Source of the DNA: an uncultured Acetobacteraceae bacterium
GTDB lineage: Bacteria > Pseudomonadota > Alphaproteobacteria > Acetobacterales > Acetobacteraceae
Length of the DNA: 34,335 nucleotides
Assembly: GCA_937873175.1 (NCBI GenBank)
Contig: CALMVT010000424.1
Coordinates: 1 to 34,335, forward strand
Reading direction: 5' to 3'
Translations under genes and position numbers: made by a program
In this document: positions 14,115 to 22,512 of the stretch, piece after piece
Position numbering within the stretch: the first letter of the stretch is position 1
How the letters are laid out: each line of letters begins with the position of its first letter
Notes under the pieces: model-generated
What the model saw: only the letters and a program-made list of their open reading frames with translations
Database searches by the model: none
Told to the model about the DNA's origin: nothing

Positions 14115-14969
14115 TCAGTCCGTGCGGCCCGCAAAAGCCTTGAACGCCGCCGCATAGTCGGGATGCCAGCGCGACAAAGCCGGGCGGTTCTCGACGATGT
14201 CGCCGGCGGCCCAAAGGATGCGGCGCTCATCCACCGGCCGGGATACGTCGTTGTCCGGGCACAGGATGTAGAAATCGCCGGCCGGGAGGCGGTCCACCAT
14301 GAAATCCACTGTCTGTTCCGGCGTCCAAGCGCCGTCCGGCTTCGCGGTCCGGCCGTTCGCGGTCAGGGGCGTGAACACGAAGCCGGGGATCAGCAGGTGC
14401 GCGGTGATTCGGCAGCCGGGCGTGCTGCGCAACTCGTGCTGCAGCGCCTCGGTGAACGCCTTCACCCCGGCCTTGGACACGTTGTAGGCAGGGTCGCCGG
14501 GCGGCGTGGTGATGCCCTGCTTGGACCCGGTGTTGATGATGAAGCCTGGCCGTCCGCGGGCGATCATGCCGGGCGCGAAGACGCGGGAACCGTGGATGAC
14601 GCCCCAAAGGTTGACGCCGATCACCCGGTCCCAGGATTCGGCCGGGCCGAACATGGCGCTGCCGGGCTGCACGCCGGCGTTGTTCATCAGAAGATCGGTG
14701 CCGCCAAACCGTTCGCGAACCGCTGCCTCCAAGCGGTGAAGGTCCTCGGCGCGGCTCACATCCGTGGGCCAGGCCATGACGCCGGCAGGGCCGTCCGGGG
14801 CCAGGGCGAACAACGCCTCGGCGGCTTGGGAAAGCCGGTCGCCCCCGAGGTCGGCGATGCAGACGCGCAGGCCCATGGCCGCGAAACGACTGGCGGCGGC
14901 GAGGCCGATTCCGGATGCGCCGCCGGTGACGACGGCCACGGATTGAGGAGCTAAAGCAAGCTGCGGCAT
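14115..14969 (-). CDS. Short-chain dehydrogenase/reductase (SDR)
   Basis: 284-residue NAD(P)-dependent oxidoreductase. Classical SDR motifs are present: TGGASGIG cofactor-binding loop (residues 15-22), NNAG near residue 95, catalytic Ser in INTGSKQG, and YNVSK with catalytic Tyr and Lys near residue 162, followed by PGFVFTP. The Asp after strand 2 (CIADLGG) suggests NAD over NADP. The long C-terminal tail after residue 200 is unlike minimal SDRs and probably shapes the substrate pocket. The substrate cannot be assigned. The gene is single, convergent with choX and divergent from the next small gene. Confidence 0.9.
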   Translation of the reverse strand: MPQLALAPQSVAVVTGGASGIGLAAASRFAAMGLRVCIADLGGDRLSQAAEALFALAPDGPAGVMAWPTDVSRAEDLHRLEAAVRERFGGTDLLMNNAGVQPGSAMFGPAESWDRVIGVNLWGVIHGSRVFAPGMIARGRPGFIINTGSKQGITTPPGDPAYNVSKAGVKAFTEALQHELRSTPGCRITAHLLIPGFVFTPLTANGRTAKPDGAWTPEQTVDFMVDRLPAGDFYILCPDNDVSRPVDERRILWAAGDIVENRPALSRWHPDYAAAFKAFAGRTD

Positions 14970-15268
14970 GCGGTTTCCTTTCGGCGCCGGGACGCATCCG
15001 GCCCGGCCCGGCGGGCCGCGCCGACCATGCGTCCGGCCAGATCTTTAGCATTCACAGCCTGCAATCGCACGCAGCATCCCCATCACTTTGCGAGCGCCCG
15101 AATGACCGGCGAAGTGGGGATACTTGGCAAAACCTAAATCTAGGGTTGTATTAACTTCTTGTGAATCAATCGATCCGCATGATAACCGGAGGGACGGCGG
15201 CGATGATCCAGGAGTCATGCCCTTGGTTGGCGCGTCCGCACCACCCAAACCGAAGGTGCCCCTCATCG

Positions 15269-15556
15269 ATGGATGCCCAGGATCTCTCGTCAGCCGAAGC
15301 CCGCCTTCTCGTCTTGGAGATGTCGGTTGCGGCGTTGATTGCGCAACTGCCGCAGCAGTCCTTGGAAGAAGTGGCTAGCATGCTTTGCTTCGTCGCCAAC
15401 ACCACCGAGGACGCGGAAGAGTTCACCGCCGCGGCCGGAGACCGGCATCTGGGCTATGTGCGCCATTGGGCCAGCGAGATGCTGCATCGCGTGATGATAT
15501 CCCGGAAGGGATCGCGCACAGACAGTCCGACCGCCGTGCTGTCGCCGCAGGAGTGA
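15269..15556 (+). CDS. Small hypothetical protein
   Basis: 95 residues from the ATG at 15269. The core (about residues 5-55) looks helical: LLVLEMSVAALIAQLPQQS, then LEEVASMLCFVANTTEDAEE. The tail after residue 80 is basic and polar. The frame is open from 15161, and an ATG at 15203 has GGAGG 10 nt upstream, so the protein may be up to 22 or 36 residues longer; the extra part is rich in Pro, Arg and His and looks non-coding to me. There is no known domain, signal peptide or membrane segment. The 5' region (15110-15180) is AT-rich and includes a hairpin-like CCTA-AATC-TAGG, probably the promoter area for this gene and the divergent SDR gene. Confidence 0.6.
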   Translation: MDAQDLSSAEARLLVLEMSVAALIAQLPQQSLEEVASMLCFVANTTEDAEEFTAAAGDRHLGYVRHWASEMLHRVMISRKGSRTDSPTAVLSPQE

Positions 15557-15808
15557 TCTGCCACCGAGCAGGGCCGCTGGACTCGGCGCACGCCGGGTTG
15601 ATCGCCAGGAACGTCTTGCCCGTCGCAACACGCCCGACTGGGGTTAAGTAGTCCCACGTAGCCCTGCTCTCCCCAGGCCCCTTACTGGGCTGCCCGCGCC
15701 CGCGCCTACCCGGCCAGCGTCGCCGCTCCCACCAGGACCGTCCGCTGCCCGGCACCTCGTGCAACCCTCGATATCCCCTCGTCATCGCCATCACTCCGTG
15801 CCGGCACC
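15557..15808 (-). other. Region downstream of P450, no supported gene
   Basis: About 250 bp between a plus-strand small gene and the P450 stop. A minus-strand frame is open through this region (for example WDYLTPVGRVATGKTFLAI around 15590-15660), but it has no ribosome-binding site or recognisable family and continues antisense into neighbours. I treat it as non-coding or as a decayed gene remnant. Confidence 0.4.
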
Positions 15809-17014
15809 CTACCCGTTCAAGGTGGTGGGAACGCAGGCGAATCCGCGGAACCGCGCCCGCATCCCGCGCGCCGGCGCCCCATCCAGGGCGTAGCGCGGGA
15901 AGCGTGCGACGAAGCGGCCGATGGCCACAGCGCCTTCCAGGCGGGCCAGGCTCATGCCGACGCATTGGTGAATGCCGGCAGCAAAGGCGAGATGGCGGTT
16001 CGGCGAGCGGCCGATGTCGAAGCGGTCCGGATCGGCAAAAACCTCCGGGTCGCGGTTGGCGGCGCCGATGCAGAGCGTAACCGGGGTGCCGGCCGGGCAA
16101 GCCACGCCGCCGATCTCGACCGGCACGGTTGTGATGCGGTTGCCCAACTGGTTGCTGCTCTCGAAGCGCAACACCTCCTCCACCGCGCTGCGCCCCAGGC
16201 CGGGGTCGGCCAGCAGCCGTGCCCGCTCCGCCGGATGCTGCGCCAGGGCGACAAGCCCGTTGCCGATCAGGTTGGTGGTAGTCTCGTGCCCGGCGTTGAG
16301 CAGGAAGATGCAGTTGTGCAGCAGCTCCGCTTCCGTCAGCCGCTCGCCGGCGGCGTCCGGCTGCAGCAGCCGGGTCAGCACGTCCCGTTCGGGGTTTCCT
16401 GGCTGGGCACGGCGCCCGGCGACCAGCGTTTCCAGGTAGGCCAGGAACTCCGTCACCGCACAGTTGCCGCGCGCCGCCGCCTCTGCCGTCACCACCGGCT
16501 CCAGCGCGCCCAAGATCGCCAGCGACCAACGCCGCAACGGTTCGCGCTCGGCCGCGGGCACGCCGAGCAGGTTGCCGATGACCTCAACTGGGATGGCCGC
16601 CGCGAAATCGGCGATCAGGTCCGCCTGCGCCCGGGTCGCCAGCCCGTCCAGCAAGCCGTCCACCACGGCGACCAGCCCGGCCTCCATGCCGGCGATGGCG
16701 CGAGGCGTCAGCGCGCCGGCGATCAGCCGACGCACCCGGCTGTGCCGGGGCGGGTCGTTGAACACGAGGCTCATGGTGTGATGTGCGTAAAGCGGCGTGT
16801 CGCCGAACTTCGGCCGGAACTCGACCGCCTTGTCGCTGCTGAAGGATTGGGTGTCCCGGTACACCCGCGACAGGTCGGCATGCCGGGTCAGGAACAGGCT
16901 GCCGTCCGGCATCCGCTTGACCGGCACCCGTTCCCGCAAGGCCCGGTACGTCGGGTAGGGGTCCGCCAGGAAGCCGGGCGTCAGGTGCGAAAGGTCGAAG
17001 CTACCCACGTCCAC
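15809..17014 (-). CDS. Cytochrome P450
   Basis: 401-residue soluble bacterial P450 monooxygenase. Visible landmarks are FNDPPRHSRVRRL (helix C region), the I-helix oxygen-activation motif NAGHETTTN near residue 245, the K-helix ExxR as EEVLR, NRDPEVFADPDRFDIGR, and the heme loop FAAGIHQCVGMSLARLE with the heme-ligand Cys near residue 353. The start is a GTG at 17014; no strong ribosome-binding site is visible. It follows the disordered-protein gene by 28 bp on the same strand and may be transcribed with it and the upstream antiporter. No ferredoxin or reductase is nearby, so redox partners and substrate are unknown. Confidence 0.93.
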   Translation of the reverse strand: MDVGSFDLSHLTPGFLADPYPTYRALRERVPVKRMPDGSLFLTRHADLSRVYRDTQSFSSDKAVEFRPKFGDTPLYAHHTMSLVFNDPPRHSRVRRLIAGALTPRAIAGMEAGLVAVVDGLLDGLATRAQADLIADFAAAIPVEVIGNLLGVPAAEREPLRRWSLAILGALEPVVTAEAAARGNCAVTEFLAYLETLVAGRRAQPGNPERDVLTRLLQPDAAGERLTEAELLHNCIFLLNAGHETTTNLIGNGLVALAQHPAERARLLADPGLGRSAVEEVLRFESSNQLGNRITTVPVEIGGVACPAGTPVTLCIGAANRDPEVFADPDRFDIGRSPNRHLAFAAGIHQCVGMSLARLEGAVAIGRFVARFPRYALDGAPARGMRARFRGFACVPTTLNG

Positions 17015-17042
17015 CGTGCGCCCCGTCCCGACTCTGCCTGTG

Positions 17043-17363
17043 CTACTCCGACTTGCGGTGGCCGCGGCCGTGCTGCTCCTGGGTCAGCTCCGCCTTGCGG
17101 TGGGCCGCTTCCTTCTCCGCCTTGCCGGCAGTGGCAGAGCTGGTGCCCTCCTCCGGCGTGCCGTCCTCCGCCGCGCGGGATGCGGCGGGCATCGGCGCGC
17201 CCTTGGCGGCCTTGGGCGAAGGCGCCTTGCCGCCCTCGTTCACCACGGGGTGGCCGGCGCCAGCCTTGGCGCTGCCTGCGGCCTGCACCTCGTCCGCCCT
17301 CTGCGCCTTGGCGGAGCGTGCGGTGCTGGTGTCGTTGTCAGACTTGGTTTTCTGATGCGGCAT
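17043..17363 (-). CDS. Disordered Lys/Ala-rich small protein, unknown function
   Basis: 106 residues composed mainly of Ala, Lys, Glu, Gly, Ser and Thr with almost no aromatic or large hydrophobic residues, so predicted intrinsically disordered. It has no cysteine, membrane segment or signal peptide. Repetitive motifs such as SAKAQRADE, GSAKAGAGH and KAAKGAP recur loosely. GGAGA lies 6 nt before the ATG. The start overlaps the end of the upstream antiporter gene by 26 bp, which supports a real, coupled gene. Composition recalls histone H1-like or stress-related disordered proteins, but no assignment is made. Confidence 0.7.
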   Translation of the reverse strand: MPHQKTKSDNDTSTARSAKAQRADEVQAAGSAKAGAGHPVVNEGGKAPSPKAAKGAPMPAASRAAEDGTPEEGTSSATAGKAEKEAAHRKAELTQEQHGRGHRKSE

Positions 17364-19200
17364 GGCGGGTCTCCGGTTTGGGGTGGGCGGTTAACCCGGC
17401 GGCGAGGTCGGAGTTGCGCCGCAGCCGCGTCTGCCCCAGCGCACGCACGGGGGCGCCGGGCACGGCGGCCTTGATCTCCGCCTGGAACTCCGCCCGCTTC
17501 TCGTGGATCGAGACCAGGACCGGCCCCATGGGAATGCCGAGATCGACCAGCACGGCCTCCGCCAACTGCAGGCTGGCCTCGATGGTTTCCGGCACCGCGT
17601 CCGACGCGCCCAGGGCGTAAAGCTGCGCCGCGTGCCGCCCGTCCCGGGCACGCACCACGATCATCAGGTCCGGCCGCTCGGCGCGGGCGATGCGCACCAC
17701 CGCGTCCGCGCGCACCCGGTCATCAACCGTAACCACCAAGGCGCGGGCGGCGCCCAGGCCGACGCGGCGCAGCAGCTCGGGCTGCATCACGTCGCCATAG
17801 TACACCCGGCGGCCGGCCTGGCGGCCCGCGCCCACCCGGGCGGCGTCGTTGTCCAGCGCGACGTAAGGGATGCGATGGGTGTCCAGCAGCGCCGCAACGG
17901 TCCGCCCCACCCGGCCGAACCCGGCCAGGATCACCCGCGGCGCGTCATCTTCCATCTCCGGCGGCAGCAGGCCGGGGTCAATGGGCGCCGCACGTTGCCC
18001 GGCGAGCCGCGCGCCCAGCCGGGACAGCAGCGGGATCGTCGCCATGGTCAGCGCCGCCACGAGGAAGGCGAAGCCCGCCAGCTCCGCGCCGATCAGCCCC
18101 GTGCCGGCACCAAGGCCCAGGATCACGAAGCTGAACTCGCCGCCAGGTCCCAAGAGCAGGCCGGTCGGCACCCCCACCGACCAGCGCAGCCCCATCGCGC
18201 GGGCCAGCGCGGCGATGACGCCACCCTTGAACACCACGAGGGCCACCGCCGCCCCCAGCACCGCGCCGGGCTGCGCCGCCACGCGGCCGAGATCGACCGC
18301 AAGCCCGATGGAGATCAGGAACACCCCCACCAGCAGCCCTTTGAACGGCTCCACCGTCACCTCGATCTGCCGGCGGTACTCGGTTTCCGCGAGCAGCAGC
18401 CCGGCGATCAGCGCGCCCAGCGCCATCGACAAGCCCGCCGCCGCCGCGGCCAGCCCGGTCGCCAGCACCACCAGCAGGCAGGCAGCCATGAACAGCTCCG
18501 GGCTGCGGGTGCGGGCCACGCCGCGGAACAGCGGGCGCAGCGCCAAACGGCCCAGCCCGACCAGGCCGACCACCGCCGCCAGCGCCTGCCCAACCGCGAG
18601 CGCAAACGCGCCCCACCCCGCGGCGCCGTCCCGGCCCAGCACGCCAAGGGTGAACAGCACCGGCACCACGGCCAAATCCTGGAACAGCAGCACGGCGAAG
18701 CTGGCCCGGCCGACCAGCCCGGTGACCCGGCGCTCATTGGCCAGCACCTGCACCACCACCGCGGTGGACGACATGGCGAGCGCCAAACCGATCACCGCCG
18801 CACCTGTCGGCGCCACGCCGAGCAGCGCCGCGCAGCCGCCCGCCAGCAGCGCACACGCGGACACCTGCATGGCGCCCAGCCCGAACACCAAGCGCCGCAT
18901 CGTCACGATGCGCTCGAACGACAGCTCAAGCCCGATCATGAACAGCAGCAGCACCACGCCCAGCTCGGACACCGCCGCGATGCGCTCCCGGTCATACATC
19001 GTCACGGCCGACAGCCATGGCGCCTGGCCAGCCAGCGCGCCCAGGCCGGACGGCCCCAGCAGCACCCCCACCAGCATGAAGCCGAGCACCGTGCTGATGC
19101 GCATGCGGTGGAACAACGGGATCACCACGGCGGCGGCCCCCAAAATCACCAGCGCTTCCCGCATCGGCCCGCCAAGATGCACCGTCTCTACCCCTCCCAT
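17338..19200 (-). CDS. Kef/YbaL-type cation:proton antiporter (CPA2) with RCK domain
   Basis: 620-residue inner-membrane protein. Residues about 10-385 form the Na+/H+ exchanger-type membrane domain with around 12 helices (for example STVLGFMLVGVLLGPSG, LLFMIGLELSFERI, SSTAVVVQVL, LLFQDLAVVPVLF, LGPGGEFSFVILG). From about residue 415 a cytoplasmic TrkA-N/RCK domain follows with the nucleotide-binding AGFGRVGRTVAALL and VYYGDVMQPELLRRVG. The family exchanges K+ or Na+ for H+ and can be gated by nucleotides or glutathione adducts; ion choice is not readable here. The ATG at 19200 has AAGGAGG 5 nt upstream; the frame is open further upstream but not family-like. It is the first gene of a likely three-gene unit (antiporter, disordered protein, P450) and divergent from pncA. 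Confidence 0.93.
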   Translation of the reverse strand: MGGVETVHLGGPMREALVILGAAAVVIPLFHRMRISTVLGFMLVGVLLGPSGLGALAGQAPWLSAVTMYDRERIAAVSELGVVLLLFMIGLELSFERIVTMRRLVFGLGAMQVSACALLAGGCAALLGVAPTGAAVIGLALAMSSTAVVVQVLANERRVTGLVGRASFAVLLFQDLAVVPVLFTLGVLGRDGAAGWGAFALAVGQALAAVVGLVGLGRLALRPLFRGVARTRSPELFMAACLLVVLATGLAAAAAGLSMALGALIAGLLLAETEYRRQIEVTVEPFKGLLVGVFLISIGLAVDLGRVAAQPGAVLGAAVALVVFKGGVIAALARAMGLRWSVGVPTGLLLGPGGEFSFVILGLGAGTGLIGAELAGFAFLVAALTMATIPLLSRLGARLAGQRAAPIDPGLLPPEMEDDAPRVILAGFGRVGRTVAALLDTHRIPYVALDNDAARVGAGRQAGRRVYYGDVMQPELLRRVGLGAARALVVTVDDRVRADAVVRIARAERPDLMIVVRARDGRHAAQLYALGASDAVPETIEASLQLAEAVLVDLGIPMGPVLVSIHEKRAEFQAEIKAAVPGAPVRALGQTRLRRNSDLAAGLTAHPKPETRHAASENQV

Positions 19201-19285
19201 ACCCGCCTCCTTGCGGTAGCTTAGGCAAGATTCGGCCCCACCACGGCGTAAAACGACCATACCAAGTACAAGGAGACTTCCGACC

Positions 19286-19921
19286 ATGCGCTTGTTGCCC
19301 GGCGACGTGCTGCTCGTGGTGGACGTGCAGGGGGATTTCCTGCCCGGCGGGCCGCTGGCAGTGCCCGACGGCGACGCGGTGGTGGCACCCATTAACCGGC
19401 TGGGCACGCTGTTCAACCACGTGCTGCTGACCCAGGACTGGCACCCGGCGGACCACGTGTCGTTCGCCGCCAACCATCCCGGCCGGGCGCCGTTCGAGCA
19501 GATTGAGCTGCCCTACGGGAGGCAGGTGCTGTGGCCCACCCACTGCGTGCAGGGGAGCGATGGCGCGGGGTTCGCGCCCGGCTTGGACCTGCCGCGGGCG
19601 GAGCTGGTCGTGCGCAAGGGGTTCCGCCCCGGGGTGGACAGCTATTCCGCCTTCACCGAAGCGGACCGGCATACGCCCACGGGCCTCGCCGGCTACCTGC
19701 GGGAGCGCGGCCTGCGCCGGTTGTTCCTCGCGGGGCTGGCCACGGACTTCTGCGTGGCCTGGAGCGCGATGGACGCTGCGGCGGCCGGGTTCGAGGCTTG
19801 TGTGATCGAGGATGCGTCCCGGGCCATCGACATGCAGGGGTCGCTGGACAATGCCTGGCGGACCATGGGCGAAGCGGGTGTCGGGCGCACCGGCAGCCAC
19901 GCACTGGAAGCGCGGGCGTAA
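19286..19921 (+). CDS. pncA: Nicotinamidase
   Basis: 211-residue isochorismatase-fold hydrolase converting nicotinamide to nicotinate and ammonia for NAD salvage. The catalytic triad is D13 (VDVQGDF), K111 (VRKGFRPGVDSYSAF) and C156 (GLATDFCV). Metal ligands D51, H53 and H57 are in TQDWHPADHVSF, and WPTHCVQG near residue 83 is a PncA hallmark. AAGGAG lies 10 nt before the ATG. It sits alone between two Kef-type antiporters, 85 bp from the divergent one and 119 bp before the co-directional one. Confidence 0.95.
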   Translation: MRLLPGDVLLVVDVQGDFLPGGPLAVPDGDAVVAPINRLGTLFNHVLLTQDWHPADHVSFAANHPGRAPFEQIELPYGRQVLWPTHCVQGSDGAGFAPGLDLPRAELVVRKGFRPGVDSYSAFTEADRHTPTGLAGYLRERGLRRLFLAGLATDFCVAWSAMDAAAAGFEACVIEDASRAIDMQGSLDNAWRTMGEAGVGRTGSHALEARA

Positions 19922-20040
19922 CCGGCGCCCCGCATCTTGGAAATGCCGTCGCTTCCGGTATTGCTGGCGCTTGAAGGGCGGCGGCAAAGGCCGGCCCCCC
20001 GCGGCGACGCGCCACGGGCTGCATCAGGACCAGACCAACC

Positions 20041-21843
20041 ATGCTCCTCACCCTCGCCATCCTGCTGGCAACGGCGGTTCTCCTGGTGCCGCTTTCGCGC
20101 CGGCTGGGCTTCGGCAGCGTGCTGGGCTACCTCGCGGGCGGCGCGCTGATCGGGCCATCGGGCCTCCGCCTCATCACCGATGTCGATGAGATCGCCAGCG
20201 TGTCGGAACTCGGCGTCGTCATGCTGCTGTTCCTGATCGGCCTGGAGGTCCGGCCGCAGCGGCTATGGGTCATGCGGCGCGCGGTGTTCATCCTGGGACC
20301 CGCGCAGGTGGTTGTCACCGCCGCGGCGCTGGCCGCCGCCGCGCATTGGACGGGCCTGCCGTGGCCGGCGGCGGCGGTTATCGGCGCGGGCATCGCCTTG
20401 TCCTCCACCGCCATCGTGTTGCCGATGCTGGCCGAGCGCGACCTGCTCGGCACGCCAGCGGGCCGGGACACCTTTGCGGTGCTGCTGTTCCAAGACCTCG
20501 CCTTCATCCCGCTGGTCGCTGCCGTCCCGCTATTTGCGGGCGGGGCCGCTGCCCCCGATCATGTGCCGTGGCTGGAGCTGGCCCGCGCCGTCGGCGCCAT
20601 CGCCATTATCCTGGTCGGCGGGCGCTTCCTGATCCGGCCCGCGTTCCGCGCCATCGGCGGCGCGCGCACGCCGGAGGTGTTCACGGCGCTGGCGCTGTTC
20701 GTCGTGGCAGGCTCGGCGGCGCTGGCGAGCGCGGCCGGGCTGTCCACCTCGCTCGGCGCATTCATCGGCGGCGTGCTGCTGTCCGACTCCGAATACCGGC
20801 ACGAGGTGCAAGCCGACGTGGAGCCGTTTGAGGGCCTGCTGCTCGGCTTCTTCTTCCTTTCCGTCGGCATGGCCGCGAACCTGGCCCTCGCGATGGAGGA
20901 GCCTGGGCTGTTCGCGATGATGGTGCCCGGGGTGATGGTCGTGAAGGTGGCGGTGGCGTTCGGTTTGGGGCGCCTGGGCGGGCAATCGAACCGGACCGCG
21001 CTGCGCTTCGCCCTGGCCCTGCCCCAGGGCAGCGAGTTCAGCTTCGTGCTGTTCTCCGCCGCCATCACGGCCGGCGCGCTGACGCAGGCGGCGTTCGACC
21101 GGGCCACGCTGGCCATCGCGCTGTCCATGGCTGCGACGCCCCTGCTGTTCGCGGTTTCCGAACGCTTCGTCGTCCCCCGGCTGCAAAAAGCGGCGAAGCC
21201 CGCCTACGACGCGATCCAGGACGATGGCGCGCCGGTGATCATCTGCGGCTTTGGCCGGGTCGGCCAGATCGTCGGGCGCATCCTGCGCATGCGCGGCATC
21301 CCGTTCACCGCGCTGGAGCAGGACCCGGAGCAGGTCGAGGTGATCCGCCGCTTCGGCTCCAAAGTCTATTACGGCAACCCGTCACGGCCCGACCTGCTGC
21401 GCGCTGCCGGCGCCGAGCACGCCCGCCTGCTGGTGGTGGCGCTGGACGACATGGAGCAGACGCTCAGGGTGGTGGAGGTCGCCCGGCGCACCTTTCCCCA
21501 CCTGCGCGTGCTTGCCCGCGCCCGCAATCGGCGGCACGCCCACCTGCTGATGGACCGCGGCGTGAACCGCCTGGTGCGCGACACCTTCCATTCCAGCCTC
21601 CGCCTGAGCGAGATGACGTTGGAAGACCTTGGCATCTCCTCGGACGAGGCCCGGCGTGCCGTGGCAATCTTCCGCGACCACGACGAGAAGAGCTTGATTG
21701 AGAGCCACGCCTTTTACGAGGATGAGCGGCAGTTGATACAGAACGCCAAGCAGGCGGCCGACGAGCTGTCCGGGCTGTTCGAGGCGGACCAGAAGCAGCG
21801 GCAGGCGATGCCGCCGAGAATTCGGAAGCCGGTCAGCAACTGA
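20041..21843 (+). CDS. KefB/KefC-type potassium:proton antiporter with RCK domain
   Basis: 600-residue CPA2 antiporter. The membrane domain covers about residues 1-380 (LGYLAGGALIGPSGLRLI, LLFLIGLEVRPQRLW, SSTAIVLPMLAERDLL, LLFQDLAFIPLVA, LPQGSEFSFVLFS). The TrkA-N domain from about residue 395 has ICGFGRVGQIVGRILRMRG and VYYGNPSRPDLLRAAG. The arrangement and the wording of these motifs fit glutathione-regulated KefB/KefC proteins; their quinone-reductase-like partner KefF/KefG is not seen. The ATG at 20041 has only AGGA about 11 nt upstream. It is a distant paralogue of the antiporter at 17338-19200, with pncA between them. Its stop is 12 bp from a convergent gene. Confidence 0.93.
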   Translation: MLLTLAILLATAVLLVPLSRRLGFGSVLGYLAGGALIGPSGLRLITDVDEIASVSELGVVMLLFLIGLEVRPQRLWVMRRAVFILGPAQVVVTAAALAAAAHWTGLPWPAAAVIGAGIALSSTAIVLPMLAERDLLGTPAGRDTFAVLLFQDLAFIPLVAAVPLFAGGAAAPDHVPWLELARAVGAIAIILVGGRFLIRPAFRAIGGARTPEVFTALALFVVAGSAALASAAGLSTSLGAFIGGVLLSDSEYRHEVQADVEPFEGLLLGFFFLSVGMAANLALAMEEPGLFAMMVPGVMVVKVAVAFGLGRLGGQSNRTALRFALALPQGSEFSFVLFSAAITAGALTQAAFDRATLAIALSMAATPLLFAVSERFVVPRLQKAAKPAYDAIQDDGAPVIICGFGRVGQIVGRILRMRGIPFTALEQDPEQVEVIRRFGSKVYYGNPSRPDLLRAAGAEHARLLVVALDDMEQTLRVVEVARRTFPHLRVLARARNRRHAHLLMDRGVNRLVRDTFHSSLRLSEMTLEDLGISSDEARRAVAIFRDHDEKSLIESHAFYEDERQLIQNAKQAADELSGLFEADQKQRQAMPPRIRKPVSN

Positions 21844-21855
21844 CGCGGCTTGAAC

Positions 21856-22482
21856 TCAGGCCGTGATGATCATCAAGAGGCCGGTCAGCGCCAGCGCGCC
21901 GGTCCACAGCCGGTCGAAGTTGATCCAGCCCCGGCGCAGAACCGTCAAGCCGACCCACTCATACACGGCCAGCGCGACCAGCCCCGTCGTTGCCAGCAGG
22001 GCCGCCGTATGCAAGCCAACGGCCGCAAGCGGGATCAGCAGCGATTCCCTGCCCTCGGCCACCCGCCCCGTGCACAGCGGCACGAGCGCGGGCAGCAGCA
22101 TCAGCCCGGCCCCATGCCCGGTCGCCATCAGGAACGACCAGACAGCAAGGCCCGCCATCCCCGCCGTCATGCCCACCCGCACGCGATGGCGGTGGCCATA
22201 CCGCCAGTAATACCCGGCCCAGAGCACCAGAAGCACGCCCGCGGCAAGGCGCACGGCCGCTCCATCGACCACCGCGCCCATCGCCAGCACGGACGCAGCC
22301 ACGAGCCAAATCGAGAGCGCATGACCCGCGGCCATGGGCGGCAACGCCAGCAGCACCGCCCGGCGGCTGCCCCGGTGCAAGCCGAGCGCCACGGCAAACA
22401 GCCAGCCCATCGCCGGGTTGAGACCATGGAACAGGCCCAGCCCGGCGAATGTGAGCCAAGGCCAGGCGCCCTCATCCGCCAT
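21856..22482 (-). CDS. Polytopic membrane protein of unknown function, paired with SBP56/MTO
   Basis: 208 residues with about six transmembrane helices. Notable is the N-terminal GLFHGLNPAMGWLFAVALGLH with a His-Gly-Leu-Asn-Pro motif in the first helix, and AAGHALSIW and MATGHGAGLMLLP with further intramembrane histidines, which suggests a metal or small-molecule transporter. I cannot place it in a named family with confidence. It begins 30 bp after the methanethiol oxidase gene, and a perfect 9-bp hairpin fills the gap; there is no ribosome-binding site, so translation may depend on coupling. The neighbour hints at copper supply or at export of a sulfur product, as inference only. Confidence 0.85.
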   Translation of the reverse strand: MADEGAWPWLTFAGLGLFHGLNPAMGWLFAVALGLHRGSRRAVLLALPPMAAGHALSIWLVAASVLAMGAVVDGAAVRLAAGVLLVLWAGYYWRYGHRHRVRVGMTAGMAGLAVWSFLMATGHGAGLMLLPALVPLCTGRVAEGRESLLIPLAAVGLHTAALLATTGLVALAVYEWVGLTVLRRGWINFDRLWTGALALTGLLMIITA

Positions 22483-22490
22483 CGTGGCGT

Positions 22491-22512
22491 GGCCCGGGCG
22501 CCGGCCCGGGCC
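22491..22512 (-). terminator. Hairpin directly after SBP56/MTO stop codon
   Basis: Perfect 9-bp stem GGCCCGGGC/GCCCGGGCC with a 4-nt loop, starting on the base next to the stop codon at 22513-22515 and ending 8 bp before the next start codon. No T-run follows. It may slow or stop transcription, or hide the start of the downstream membrane protein gene. Confidence 0.5.
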
